Part shown: positions 25,101-37,900 of the stretch, in pieces
How the letters are laid out: each line of letters starts with the position of its first letter
Position numbering within the stretch: the first letter of the stretch is position 1
Assembly (NCBI GenBank): GCA_038049695.1
Contig: CP142461.1
Location: forward strand, 31,379,001-31,443,000
DNA: 64,000 bases
Source of the DNA: Cinnamomum chago
Taxonomy: Eukaryota > Streptophyta > Magnoliopsida > Laurales > Lauraceae
Reading direction: 5' to 3'
Notes under the pieces: generated by a model
Seen by the model: only the letters and a program-made list of their open reading frames with translations
The model's database searches: none
Told to the model about the DNA's origin: nothing
Position numbers and translations under genes: made by a program

Positions 25101-28100
25101 CAGAACACAACAGAGAAAAGAACAGAAAAAAAAAAACCAGCAACAACAGCCAATCGAAAGCAAAGAAAGAAGATCAGCAAAAGAAAAAAAAAAGCCCTAA
25201 AATCCAAATGATTTAAGGGGGAAGAAAAAAAAAACCCTAGATTAGAATTAACCAGAATAGCATCAACCAACAAAAACCAACCTTTACAGATGAAGAGAAA
25301 GAAATAAATAAGAGGAAAGAAAGAAGAGAAAAGAACCTGAAAGTGGAGATGAAACGGCACAGCACAGTGGCTCGATTGGGCTTGATTTCTGGCACAGCAC
25401 AGCACAGATGGCAGCAGCAGCAGCACGGCCTGATTTTTGGTACAGCACGATGACAGCAGCAATGGCTCTGGCACAGCACGACGATAGCAACAATGGCTCC
25501 GGCACAGCACGACGACAGCAGCAATGGCGACGGCAGCAGCACGGCGAGGCTGAGGCGACGACGAATTTCTTCCTTCCCCTCTCTTCTTCTTTTTTTTTCC
25601 TTCCTCTCTCCCAGGTTTTCTAACTCTCCCCCTTTTTTTTTTAACGGGCTTTTAAAAACGTGTCCCGTGGGTGTCCCGTGCGTGTCCTGCACTTATCCGG
25701 CATTTAAAAAAAAAAAAAACCTGGATATGGATTTCACGTATCCCAGATGTATCCGAGGCGTATCCGGGCGTATTCGTGTCCGATACGCTCGGGATACTGA
25801 TACGGGACCCTTTTTTATGTATCCGTGCTTCATAGGTATCCGGGCCCCGTATCCGTGTCCGTGCTTCATAGGATATAAGGATAAATAGTTATGTTTTTCT
25901 TAGTCAAATGAATAATTCTTTTGAGTCTTTGAATGCTTAGTGCTTCAAAAATTGTAAAAGAAGGCTTTAATATTCTAAAATCAGTTCAAAGACGTTTCCA
26001 AAATCCTCCAAAGCTTTCCCCAATAGGAAAATAGGAAGAAAATGTATTTAGGCCTTCTTCCATAGGGCTGTTGGTTTGTTGTGTTAATAGCCAGGAACAC
26101 CAAAAGCTCAAGTTGTTAGTAATTGACAAAATAATGTATATCGAAGGGCCTTGACAACCCCCCTCACGTGTGGGGCTCCGCATGTGGACAAACAAACACG
26201 CCCCCGGTTTCGAAAACACAACCCCCGGCTTTGATACAATGTTAATAGCCAGAAACACCAAAAGCTCTAAAAGTTTGAGCTTTTGGTGTTTACAGTTATT
26301 AGCATGGTATCATAGCCCAAGGATCAAAAAGTGGTTGTGGCCTACATATTGGCTAGTGGCCAAAATGCTACGTAGCAGGTGATACGTAGCGGTGTAGCAG
26401 TGGATTTTTTAAGTGGTAAAAAAAACTTTAATTTTGTGTAGCAGACTAGCAGTCAATCTTGTGTTTTTTCTTTCTTTTTTTTTTTTTTTTCATTCATTTT
26501 TTTTTTTTTTGGTGATTTGGAACCATATAAGAGTAGAGACAACTTTAGAAAAAGCTATTGGGGAGAAGAAATGGGAAAAACAATGTTCTAAATTAAAACT
26601 GGTTGGCTCTACTAGGTTTTAGACCGTAGCGCCATTATTTTCAAAATAGCTTAGCGGCATCAGCCGTTATGGCCGATAATGCGGCCACTACGCTACGTAC
26701 TAGTTGTTATTTTGGACCATGTTAGAGCCGAGGGTCTTGTGTTCGAATCCTTGGGGGCGTGTTTTTGTTGAAGTACCTTTGATATACATTGTTCAATCGT
26801 TCACTAGCAGCTCGAGCTTTTGGTGTTTCTGGCTATTAACATGTTGAATGTGGTGGGGGTTAGGGGAAAGGGATTGGGGTAGGAAAATTCCTCCTTTCCA
26901 TTCTTTTATCTGTTAAGAAAAGCCAATTACACAGTATTGTTATAGTTCATAAGCATTACGGGCTGCAGTTTTATATCTATAATGATAATAATAGCCCAGG
27001 CGGATGTATATATTCCAATTGTTCCTCTCAAGCTAGAGCATAGATGTTAATCATGCCCAAATTATCAAGCACCTTTCTACCGATAGGCGATAGCCATTGC
27101 AAACATGTCAATTGATCCTTTAATCTCACCCAATTGCATAAGCACTACAATACCAAGTTATGTAAATTAATTTTTACAACCTTTGATGCATCAGAAGATT
27201 AACTAAAGGTTCTCCTGCAATGTGAAGTTGCTGATTCATTTCCATGATGTATCAACAGGCTTGAAACCAAGCCTCCAGTTCGTTTCAAGAGATATTGCAC
27301 CTATTTTGGTCTTTATACCTTGTGACTTCTATTTGTATCCGAGATGATTAAATAAGGGACTCTGTGTGGAAATGTAGATCTAAGGGGCATCAAAGATCAA
27401 CTGTGTTGATGTGTGAATTTTTTCCTATTTAAAACTATTTTCTTTTAACTGTTTTTTAATTGCGGTTGGTTGCTCAGCTCTGTTTTCTTTAACTATTTGT
27501 TTCTTTTTATTCTTTAATGTATGATGTGTTTTGTGCAGGTTTGAGAAACAAGATGGGGTTGTTTTAATTGCCACCACAAGAAATCTTAAGCAAATTGACC
27601 AGGCCTTGAAACGACCAGGCCGCATGGATAGAATCCTCCATCTTCAACGGCCAACTCAGATGGAAAGAGAGAAGATTTTACAAATAGCAGCAAAAGAAAC
27701 AATGGATGATGAACTCATTGGTTTTGTAGATTGGAGAAAGGTAACTATGCCAAGCAGTTCTGAAGTTATGTGCTTGTTCCTTTTGTAGCTCTGTTAGTAA
27801 TTATGATTATGTATTGTGAAGGTATGTCCATCCAAATTTTTTTCCTTTTTGGTTTGCAATTCTCATCAAGAACAAATTGCTAGATCTAATAAGCAATACA
27901 AATTGAATTTTTAATGCATCCTTGAATATTCACATAAAAGGCATTTTATGTGGATTCAATTTTTTATTATGGAGAAATGCATTTCTTTTTGTGGACAATT
28001 AGCGGTAGTTCTCACTAGAATCAGTAATGGTACACGTGACATATTCACATCGGTAAGATTTGATTAGGAAACCTATTGTCAAAAATCATGTCAAGGTGCT

Positions 28101-28942
28101 GTCTTTGTGGGGAATTGGTTTGTACATCGACATTTCAATGCATATTCCCCGCGTTGATGTTGCAAGTTGCCTACCCTTGGCTTTTATCACTAGGGCTTTT
28201 CCGTAATTATAAGTGGGTTCATATATTGCCCTCCTAATGGTACTTTTCTGCTCTTTTCCGTGCTGCTATAGAAAAAATTCTGTAGAGAAATATGTATTTG
28301 AACAGAACTTGCCGTCCGCACTGACTTGGCACCTTTTGTTTATCTATTTATTTACTTTGGACAAGAGCCTGTGGCACAGTGGAAGGTGCTCACTGCACAC
28401 TGTGGCAACCTCGAGGTTGTGGGTTCAAGTCATGTCAATAATAAGGAAAAGTTGTTTGGGATTCTTTGTAATTACTGTAGAAATCAGGGGGTGGTTTTAA
28501 TTTTATAAGATTAATTTATATTATTAGTCATTGAATTATGAGTGTCCGGGCACACCTTTCTTTCACTTTTCCCTGTTCTTCCCTTGCGCATTATCTTTCT
28601 CAACTTTTCCGCTTTCTCAACTTTTCCTCTTTCTTATTATCTTCTCTCTAATTTCCAACTTGTTGTCAGAGCATTCCAATTCCAAGACTCTCCTGTTCAT
28701 AGCCTAGGGATGATTTTAGCAGCCGTAATGTTATGTCAGCTGCTATATACTTTGACTATCTTGAGAGGGTACCCTATATGGCCAAGCTACCTTGAGAAGG
28801 CACCTATATGACAAAGAAATATTGAATTTTATGGTGATATATGATCATCATTATTCTATTTTTTTTGTGGCTGTTTGAAGGGCTAGATGTCAAGAGGATC
28901 AGTATTGATGCTGTTATATTCTCTTAATTCCTTGGGTGCATC

Positions 28943-28975
<33 letters not shown>

Positions 28976-31900
28976 TGTGGTGTGTGTGTTAGGTTTTTCT
29001 AGTACAATCCAGTGTATAGATTATATTTTTGTTTTGCAGGTTGCAGAGAAAACAGCCCTTCTACGCCCTGTAGAATTGAAGCTTGTTCCTTTATCCTTGG
29101 AAGGAAGTGCCTTCAGAAACAAATTTCTTGATGCAGATGAACTAATGAGCTATGCCGGCTGGTTTGCCGTAAGAACCAGTTTATGATATTTTCTTTTAGT
29201 TTTGCCTGCATGATAACCAATTCTCATTGATGACCTGATGACATTTATAACCAGACTTTTGGACTGTGTTGGCCTCTATTTGGCCACCAGATAAAAGGGA
29301 GATTTATGGGGTAGGTATCTAGAACAAACCTGGCGCAGTGGGCATTGCTAGCCTTCTCAGCTAAGGCAATGAATATGAGCCTTTCACTGTTTTTTTTTTT
29401 TTATTTCATTCATCGATTTCATTTCCTTGGATTGGATGGATAGCAACTTCAGACCTATGTTTTGCTAGATGCATTATTCACAAACACCTCCCTTCCATAT
29501 GAAGAGCCCCAATATGCCATGTTTCAGATTTTTGTAGAGTTGACATCAATGACAGCTGTTCTTCATTCTAGCTTTTTAATCTTTTTTTTAGTTATCCAAT
29601 TCATAATAGTCCAAATTTCTATCTATGTTTAGTTTGTTTTTTTTTTTTTTTCTTCTGATCGGTAATTTCTATCTATGTTGTTTCTCCACACGAAAAAAAA
29701 AAAAAACAAAAAGGGAAAACATTTGTACTAATGTAATATTGTCTTTCTCCTGCTTTTGAGTTCATGATTCCAATTATTTACCCTTTATAAAAAAAAATCC
29801 TAAATTTTAAAAACTGTGTAAGTTATATTTTTCAATGCATTCTCATTTTGCATGTAGTTTTTTTCTCCTCAGTAATTTAACAAATATTGATATTAGTTGT
29901 GTAGAATTGAACTGAGTGCATCAAGGTAGAAGACCTCTACAAAGGGCAGCGGCTTTCTTATCTCATTAACTGCAAATGGCAGTCTCCAAGATGCTATTTT
30001 TAGTCATCCCTTTATTCCCATGTTGTCAGTTCTATTTATGTTTCCTACCTTTGAAGGATTGGAGAAGGCTACCTACAACTCCCTTCTCATTCTTCTCTGT
30101 TCCACCTAAACCTGGTGGCTTAATTGCCCAGCAAACTGCCATTGGTTTTAAGATTCCTTTCGTAGTGATAGGAGCACTCTGGCGAAGATATCCCATTCTG
30201 GAGTGAGATGTCCATGAAATGACCTTTTATTTCTTTTCTCCGGATCCATATGCATCACACCTTTGAACTCTGTTCCCTTAATTATAAGGTGAATGTTTAA
30301 TTTTCTACATCATTGACCCCACCAAAGAGTACTTCCCTTCAAAGTTTTCCCCCCTCTTATTGGTCTCCTTCCAATTTCCCAAGCGATTGCAAAGCTTGCT
30401 CAGTTGCTCCTGGTTTATATTGGAGAATGAAGTTGCAGACCAACCTATCAGAAGGTCCCAAAAAGATGTGAAAAAGATGAAATAATATATTTGAAGAGAT
30501 GAAAAGGTACTGAAACTGATACAGTTGATGCAAACTTAACTGTAAATATAATAGACTCGGACTATAAGAAGGGACGACCTCTCACAATGAAAGGCACCCA
30601 ATTAATTCCAATTTCTCTTCTTCTTTTCCATTCATCTTGATACTGAATTGACTAGCCATAGGACTCGTCTATGCTGTTAATATAACCAATAATGATGTTA
30701 ATATGGTCTAATCACAGCCATCCAATGGTTAATTAAAAGTGAAATGACTACCACGCAATGTTGCTTCTCAAAATAAAAGAACTTGGCTATAACTTGACTT
30801 GGACTGATGTCCCAACCTATGCAGCTGTTACATTCCTCCACGTGGAGCAATTGTTGCTTGATGTGTGGAAAACTTGTCTCATTATGGGGTCAATGACAAG
30901 TAGGGTGTAATTTTCTCACCTTACCATGGTCAAACCTGTGCATATGTTTTTGGTAATGACTAATGACTGCAATGTGGTGTTTGATACCTAGGTTCTCTTG
31001 AACTACATTAGCTTATAGATTAAGCATCTACTAAAATTCAGCCTCATCTGATGTCACTAGCTGGATCAAATATGATGAAAAGTGAAATGGACACAGTAAA
31101 AATTCAGTGAATGGCTTGCATCTCAACTTTGATTGAGTGGCTAGCATCATCATGGTGCTGATTTTTGAAAGATGGTTAATCGCAAACCCTCTTTTTTCTC
31201 TAGTGAGCCCACATGCCAAAGGTATACCTTTTTTAGTTTTCGATTTGGCAGGCACAAAGCTCTATTGGCTATCCTTTAAGTGCAAACAGTTCTAACTAAA
31301 AGAAGCAATTTAACCCTAGATAAATCTAAAATTTAAAGTTTTGTGCGTCACAATTGGCTTCATAATATTTCTTTCCTTTTTTTTTTCTGTTTCTTTTCAA
31401 ATTTACAATTTGGAAGGTGTATGTATTTCTTTCTTCTGATCACCCTCTGTTATTTTCTTGTGCATGTGCATAGAGTCTAAACGATGTTGTTCCTCAAGGG
31501 CTAAGGAAGACCAAGCCTGTAAAGTGGATGAGCAAATGGCTGGTAAATCATCTTGGGTTGGCACTGACAAGGGAAGATATTGAGTCAGTGGTTGATCTAA
31601 TGGAACCATATGGTCAGATTAGCAATGGAATTGAACTTCTGAGCCCTCCTCTTGATGTAAGAAACTCTCTTGCCTATCAGATTTCTATGATGAATATATA
31701 TATATTTATATGTAAAATTTCCATCATGTATTAAGATTTGACTTTGAATTGTTTATTCTCTTTTTTCAGCATTTTTGTAGGACTTGCATCTGTTATTCCT
31801 AAAGGCCAGTTTGACAATTTACTATTAAAGTAAAAGTGATGTAAAGCATCAAATCAGGAGAGAATAAAATATAAGGGGGTTATGATGATATTTTGTATTT

Positions 31901-34900
31901 AGTGGATTGGTAGGTAATCTTTTTGACTTTTTGTGTAAAAAGTGGGTGTTTTTTTGTCATTTAGTGGAGAAAAGATGTTGCTTTTTTACCTTTTTTTTTT
32001 TGAAAGGAGGGAATTTTGAAGATGTGTACTGTTGATATGGAGGCTTCACATTACTTTTACTCACCTAGTAAATTGCAAAAAGGGCCCTAAGTAATTCAAT
32101 CTTGTGTTTTTCACTAATGCAATTGCACTTGTCTTCAAATACTTTATTTGTTCTCGGTTTCTGCCATATCCTACCCATTTGTCCATTTAATCATATCTCA
32201 TTGTCAAATGGAGAATTCAATTATGTACAAACAATAGTGTGCTTGATAGTTGATGGAAGTGGTATAAATTTTAGGTATGGTTTAAGCTTGGTGATTTTCT
32301 CGATCCCTTCTGGAGTTGGTGAAATCTTTGAGGTGGGGGCCTTTAGTTGGGTGCAGTATTTTTTCTTTGGAGGCTTGTTCCTTTTGTGATTCTTTGGTCA
32401 GTTTGGAAGGAAGGGAATAGCAGGATCTTTAGGTCTTTCAGTGGTTAATCTAAGGGTTGCTAAATGGGCATTTGCTAGCAAATGATTTAATTATATTAGC
32501 ATAAATGATATTGTTTCTAACTGGGTGGCTTGTATGCTTTGTGGTTTGTCCAAGGAGAAGAGGGTGGGTAACCCCACGTGCGATGGTGCGGCTAGAGGAA
32601 AGTCAGGTCTGATTGGCATTGGAAGGGTTTTACGTGATGACAGGACAGAACGCACGCGGTTTGTGGTGGTGGTGGTGGGGGTGGGGGGGTCTAGGTCTTG
32701 TTTATGTTCTCTACTAATAGAGTCAAATGAAGTAAAGTTGATTTTGAAGAAAGAATAAAATATAAGTGGGTTATGATGGTATTTTGTTTTTAGTTGTTTG
32801 TTATGAAATCTTTTTGACTTTTTGTATGGGAAAGTGGAGGATTTTTTTTTTAGTGGATAAAGGTGGTGGTTTTTTTACTTTTTTTGAAAAAGATAGTGGG
32901 AATTTTGAATTAAAGTGCTTTTGATGTGACATCTTGTCTGAAAAATGGAGGCTTTACTTGACTTTTACTGTGCTAGTAAAGTGCCAAACCAGCCCTAAGC
33001 GTCTTTTGTTTGCAAGAGGGAAGGAGTAAGATTGGAGTAGACACATTATGCATAAAGTTAAAAGACGAGTGGGTTGAAATAAAATGAGCAGTGGATTACT
33101 TTGCATGTGTTTGGATTGGTGTAAAGTAAAAAAAAAAAAAAGGTTTTAAATGAAGAGGATGGAGTAAAAGGCACTTTAGCATATATTGTGAGAGTAACTC
33201 CGAGTAAAGTGAAGAGGAATCCACATCAGCATGCATGTTTACTCCGCTTGTCTCCCCAAGGTTATCCAAACACTTTGAGAAGTAGAATTTCCTACTGTTA
33301 GGGCCAATTCCACTCCTCTTTCACTTCACTCAAGTGCAAACAAACTGGCCCGTGTAGGAATCTCAAATGAATTTGAGGTGTTGGCTATCTTGGAGGTTTT
33401 GTTGATTTTTCCTTGCTTTTTTCACTGTTATTTGATTGTGGATAGCAATTTTTTCAATGCAGTCTTATGGGTGAATCACAATGGGGTCAAGCCTTGGAAG
33501 CTTCAATTTACTTTAATGAGATAAAGGCTTTGGTTTGTCATCTTTTGGTGGAGTTTAGACATGTACTTAGGTGAACCAATGGGTTAATCGATATTTTAGC
33601 AAAACAGGGGGTTATTAGGTCTTTCCCTTGGGAGGTTTTTACTATGCAATCATCTTGTACGGTATAACCGTATAAGTCTCTCGTACCCAGGGTGCCCTTG
33701 AGTTTGTTATAAGTTTTTTTTTTTTTTTTTTTTTTTTGTAATTTTTAATAAAATTTGTACAATTATTGTAAGGCCTTGGCCCAAATTTTTTAAGGCCCCT
33801 TAATTTTGTCTCTTGATGACTTGATCTTTGGCCCTCCAAAACTTATTAGAAATATGATGAGAGAGAGAGAGTTGGATGAGTGAGTATTGAGTTTGGTGAG
33901 GAATGAGAATGGGAGGCCCCCATTTATAGGCTTTTAAAAATCCAAAAAGACCTCCAATGCCCTAATATGACCGTTTTATGGCTGTTGGGAGGTGTGGTAA
34001 AATGGTCAAAGCAACAATATAGCTGTTTTTTTTTTAACCATTTAAGGGGTAAAACGGTAAAAAAACGGCCGTTGTCGTGCCACATGTATCTCGTCGTGCT
34101 ACGGGCCTGGTACTCAGGCCTAGCAAAGCCCGTTCCTTCGGTGTAATGCTCTACCCTTCACACATGCATGATATTGTTCGCTTTGGCCCACGGGCCTCAC
34201 CGTTTTGCTTCTATTGGGCCTCAACCCATCAAAAGGCCTCATGCAAGGTAAGGGTGTAGGCTCTACATATAACCTCATTCATGTTCCTCTCTATAGTTGA
34301 TGTGGGACTCTGGGGCGTCACATTTCACCACCCCTTAGGGCTGCACGTCCATGTGCAGTAGCCTGCCAGCCCTCTTGGCCCGCCCACATGGAGACCCGCC
34401 CACTTGCACCAGACCACGGCAGGGGACCCACACTCGAACTAGTCGAGAGTCGGCCCTGATACCATTTGTAACGCCCCACCCTTCACGCATGCATGATATT
34501 GTCCGCTTTGGCCCATGGGCCTCACGATTTTGCTTCTGATGGGCCTCAACCCATCAAAAGGCCTCATACAAGGTAAGGGTGTAAATTTTACATATAACCC
34601 CATTCACTTTCCTCTCTATAGTCGATGTGGGACTCCGGGCGTCACATTGCCGGTGGGCCAAAGCGGACAATGTCATGCATGCGTGAAGGGTGGGGCGTTA
34701 CAAATGGTATCAGCGCCGACTCTCGACTAGTTCGAGTGTGGGTCCCCTGCCGTGGTCTGGTGCAAGTGGGCGGGTCTCCACGTGGGCGGGCCAAGAGGGC
34801 TGGCAGGATACATGGACTGGCAGGCTACTACACAGGGACGTATGAGGTTATATGTAGATGTTACACCCTTACCTTACACGAGGTCTTTTGACGGGTTGAG

Positions 34901-37900
34901 GCCATCATAAGCAAAACCGTGAGGCCCATGGGCCAAAGCGAACAATATCATGCATGCGTGAAGGGTGGGGCGTTACAAATGGTATCAGAGCCGACTCTCG
35001 ACTAGTTCGAGTGTGGGTCCCCTGCCGTGGTCCGGTGCAAGTGGGCGGGTCTCCATGTGGGCGGGCCAAGAGGGCTGGTAGGCTACAGGGACTGGCAGGC
35101 TACTGCACATGGACGTGCAGCCCTAAGGGGTGGTGAAATGTGACGCCCCAGAGTCCCACATCGACTATAGAGAGGAACATGAATGAGGTTATATGTAGAG
35201 CCTACACCCTTACCTTGCATGAGGCCTTTTGATGGGTTGAGGCCCATCAGAAGCAAAACGGTGAGGCCCGTGGGCCAAAGCGGACAATATCATACATGTG
35301 TGAAGGGTGGAGCGTTACAAAAGGTATCAGAGCCGACTCTCGACTAGTTCGAGTGTGGGTCCCCTGCCGTGGCCTGGTGCAAGTGGGCGGGTCTCCATGT
35401 GGGAGGGCCAAGAGGGCTGGCAGGCTACAGAGACTGGCAGGCTACTGCACAGGGACGTGCAACCTTAAGGGGGGTGGAATGTGACGCCCGGAGTCCCACA
35501 TCGACTATAGAGAGGAAAGTGAATGAGGTTATATGTAAAATTTACACCCTTACCTTGCATGAGGCCTTTTGATGGGTTGAGGCCCATCAGAAGCAAAACC
35601 GTGAGGCGCATGGCCAAAGCGGACAATATCATGCATGCGTGAAGGGTGGGGCGTTATAAATGGTATCAGGGTCGACTCTCGACTAGTTCGAGTGTGGGTC
35701 CCCTGCCGTGGTCTGGTGCAAGTGGGCGGGTCTCCATGTGGGCGGGCCAAGAGGGCTGGCAGGCTACTGCACATGGACGTGCAGCCCTAAGGGGTGGTGA
35801 AATGTGACGCCCCAGAGTCCCACATCGACTATAGAGAGGAACATGAATGAGGTTATATGTAGAGCCTACACCCTTACCTTGCATGAGGCATTTTGATGGG
35901 TTGAGGCCCATCAGAAGCAAAACGGTGAGGCCCGTGGGCCAAAGCGGACAATATCATGCTTGTGTGAAGGGTGGAGCGTTACATTCGGGCCGGGCCGGGC
36001 CACTGCACGTTGACTACCATGGCCGGCCTGGGCGGCACGACCATTTGACATCTCTAGCCTAACCTCAAAACCCATCCTTCAGAGATTGTACATAAACTCA
36101 TACTTTAAGGGTCGTTTGTTTGCACCCATTTTCATGTGTTTCTCATGTAATATATACGCACAAGCATGTTTTTTTGTGCTCCATTTGCGTATCACTTGAG
36201 TAAATGAGGAATTTTAATATGAAAAACTGTTACACCCAAAAAGATGTGAAAGTGTTTCATGGCTATCTGGCTAGAATGGCGCCAGTACAAATCCCACTTG
36301 GGACAGTTTGTAGTATCAAAGCCAAGCATTTTTTTTTTTAATTCTTTGCAACTCATGTGGGCACCAAGATTTTAATCTTAACCGTTCAATCTTTTAATGA
36401 TCCATCAAACCCCAAAATATTTAGTTTGATGCCTTAAATATTCATATATTCTAAGTACATATATAAATTTTCAATGTAAAAATTCACATATGCAAACCCC
36501 ATTTTCATATCCCATGCACAAAAGGCAAATGGCCTCTTTAGGCATAGTTTTCAAAATCAGAATCGTATTCCAAATTGTTCATACTCATGAAACAAATCGT
36601 ATCGTGAATCGTAAAATTTTTATTTTTTAAATAAAAAAATTAATAAAAAATAAAAAGAAAAAGAAAAAAGTAAGTATTTATAACCGTCTGTTTTTCCATT
36701 TATAGCAGTTTAAATATAATAACAAGTCTATCATACATTCATATCATGAACATCATGACATATATTAATATATACAAGAGCAGGGCGTCATGTATGCCTT
36801 GATTGCTAGGCAAGTTCCAGAAGAATCTCATAATACATCTATCCCATAAGAAGTAGAGCCACTTCTGTAGAAATATGTTGATCTAGTTCCAGATGACATC
36901 CAACATGCCATTGAGCTTGTCCCCGGCGCTTCGTTGCCAAATTTGCCTGCATACCGGATGAGTCTTATGGAGCATGCAGAATTAAGAAGGCAAGTTGATG
37001 ATCTTTTACAAAAGGGATATATCACGGAAAGCCTCAATCCCTATGGAGTACCTGCACTTCTCACTTCAAAGAAAGACGGAATACTGGTCCATACAAGATT
37101 CTAAAAAAGATTGGCTCCAACGCTTATGTGCTAGATCTACCATCCGATTCAGGTGTCAATTCTACTTTCAACGTCGAGGATCTTACGCTCTACTGTGGTC
37201 ATGGCAATGGAGAGACCGAAGAGTAGACTATTGCCCTACCTTCTAATCTACCACCTGTTGATGAGATTGTTGATGCGCTGGATGATCAGCTTGTTTCCAC
37301 TCGTCAAGGAGGTTTTCAAAAGTTCTATGTTCATTGGAAGAATCGTCCTCTCTCCGATGCTACATGGATCACTGCAATAGATTTTCAACGCTTGAATCCA
37401 GATCCTTATGCACTATCAGGCGATTAACTCGCTGGAGTCGAGTTCTTTCAAGCTGGGGAGAGTGGATGCAGCTCAACCCAAGACTAGGACCCACAGGCCC
37501 TGATGGACCGATGGGGTCCACATGATCTCTGATTTAGCAAAGATCCCTATCCTTATTTGAGACTATCTAAATTAGTGATATTTCTTAGTTGCTTAATAGG
37601 AATTGCTTTCTAAATTCTATTTTGAGTAGGATTAGGTATTTTACTATTTTCAGTATCCTGATTAGTTTAGAAATAGTGTCTTCTATATATACAGAAGAAC
37701 CCTCTTGTTATTTACCATACTTTATTCAATCAAATCAAGTAACGCGAGTTATTCCCATGAGTTCATGGCTGTGAGTGCTGTTTTGTGTGGAATCCCTTTG
37801 TTGGATTCGAGGTTGGTCTTATCGATCGAAGATCCAGGGATGCGCTAGGAGAGGGGGGGGGTGTGTTCGTGCGTTTGGTCAATTTGGATGGACCAAGGGT

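Larger units (their letters stand above)
22334..27538 (+). other. FTSHI5 intron 9 (5.2 kb)
   Basis: Contains a Cassandra-like LTR fragment, a broken hAT transposase gene with repeat-rich leader, and SINE-like pieces. The stretch 26850-27538 has no recognised feature. Confidence 0.85.
27741..29039 (+). other. FTSHI5 intron 10
   Basis: A 1299 bp intron with a SINE-like element (28366-28510) and a T run plus GT microsatellite (28940-28989) shortly before the acceptor. The rest is unremarkable. Confidence 0.8.
32270..33765 (+). mobile_element. LINE 3' fragment split by MITEs
   Basis: The first half (to about 32720) has RNase H-like sequence, [20 protein letters not shown] at about 32570-32630. 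The second half (from about 33355) resumes with [11 protein letters not shown] and ends [16 protein letters not shown] (about 33590-33640), then tgttataag, a 24-base T run and aataaaatttgtaca. MITEs at 32725-32995 and 33001-33350 fill the gap. Stops are scattered through both halves. Confidence 0.7.

Noticed and set aside
24641..25692. Long minus-strand open frames, one of 289 residues rich in leucine and repeated LDAMLLLLF
   Set aside because: They are translations of a CAG/A-rich minisatellite read as CTG/T-rich; the absence of stops follows from the repeat composition, not from selection.
28366..28440. tRNA gene
   Set aside because: A and B boxes are present but no acceptor stem or anticodon arm can be formed; SINE head is the better reading.
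34142..35983. CRISPR-like or satellite array
   Set aside because: The repeat period alternates between LTR and interior with a primer-binding site at each boundary, which identifies TRIM elements; spacers are not unique.
34077..36062. Many short open frames containing GRAKRAG or RVWVPCRG repeats
   Set aside because: They lie wholly in TRIM LTRs and interiors, elements known to lack coding capacity, and recur only because the element is repeated.
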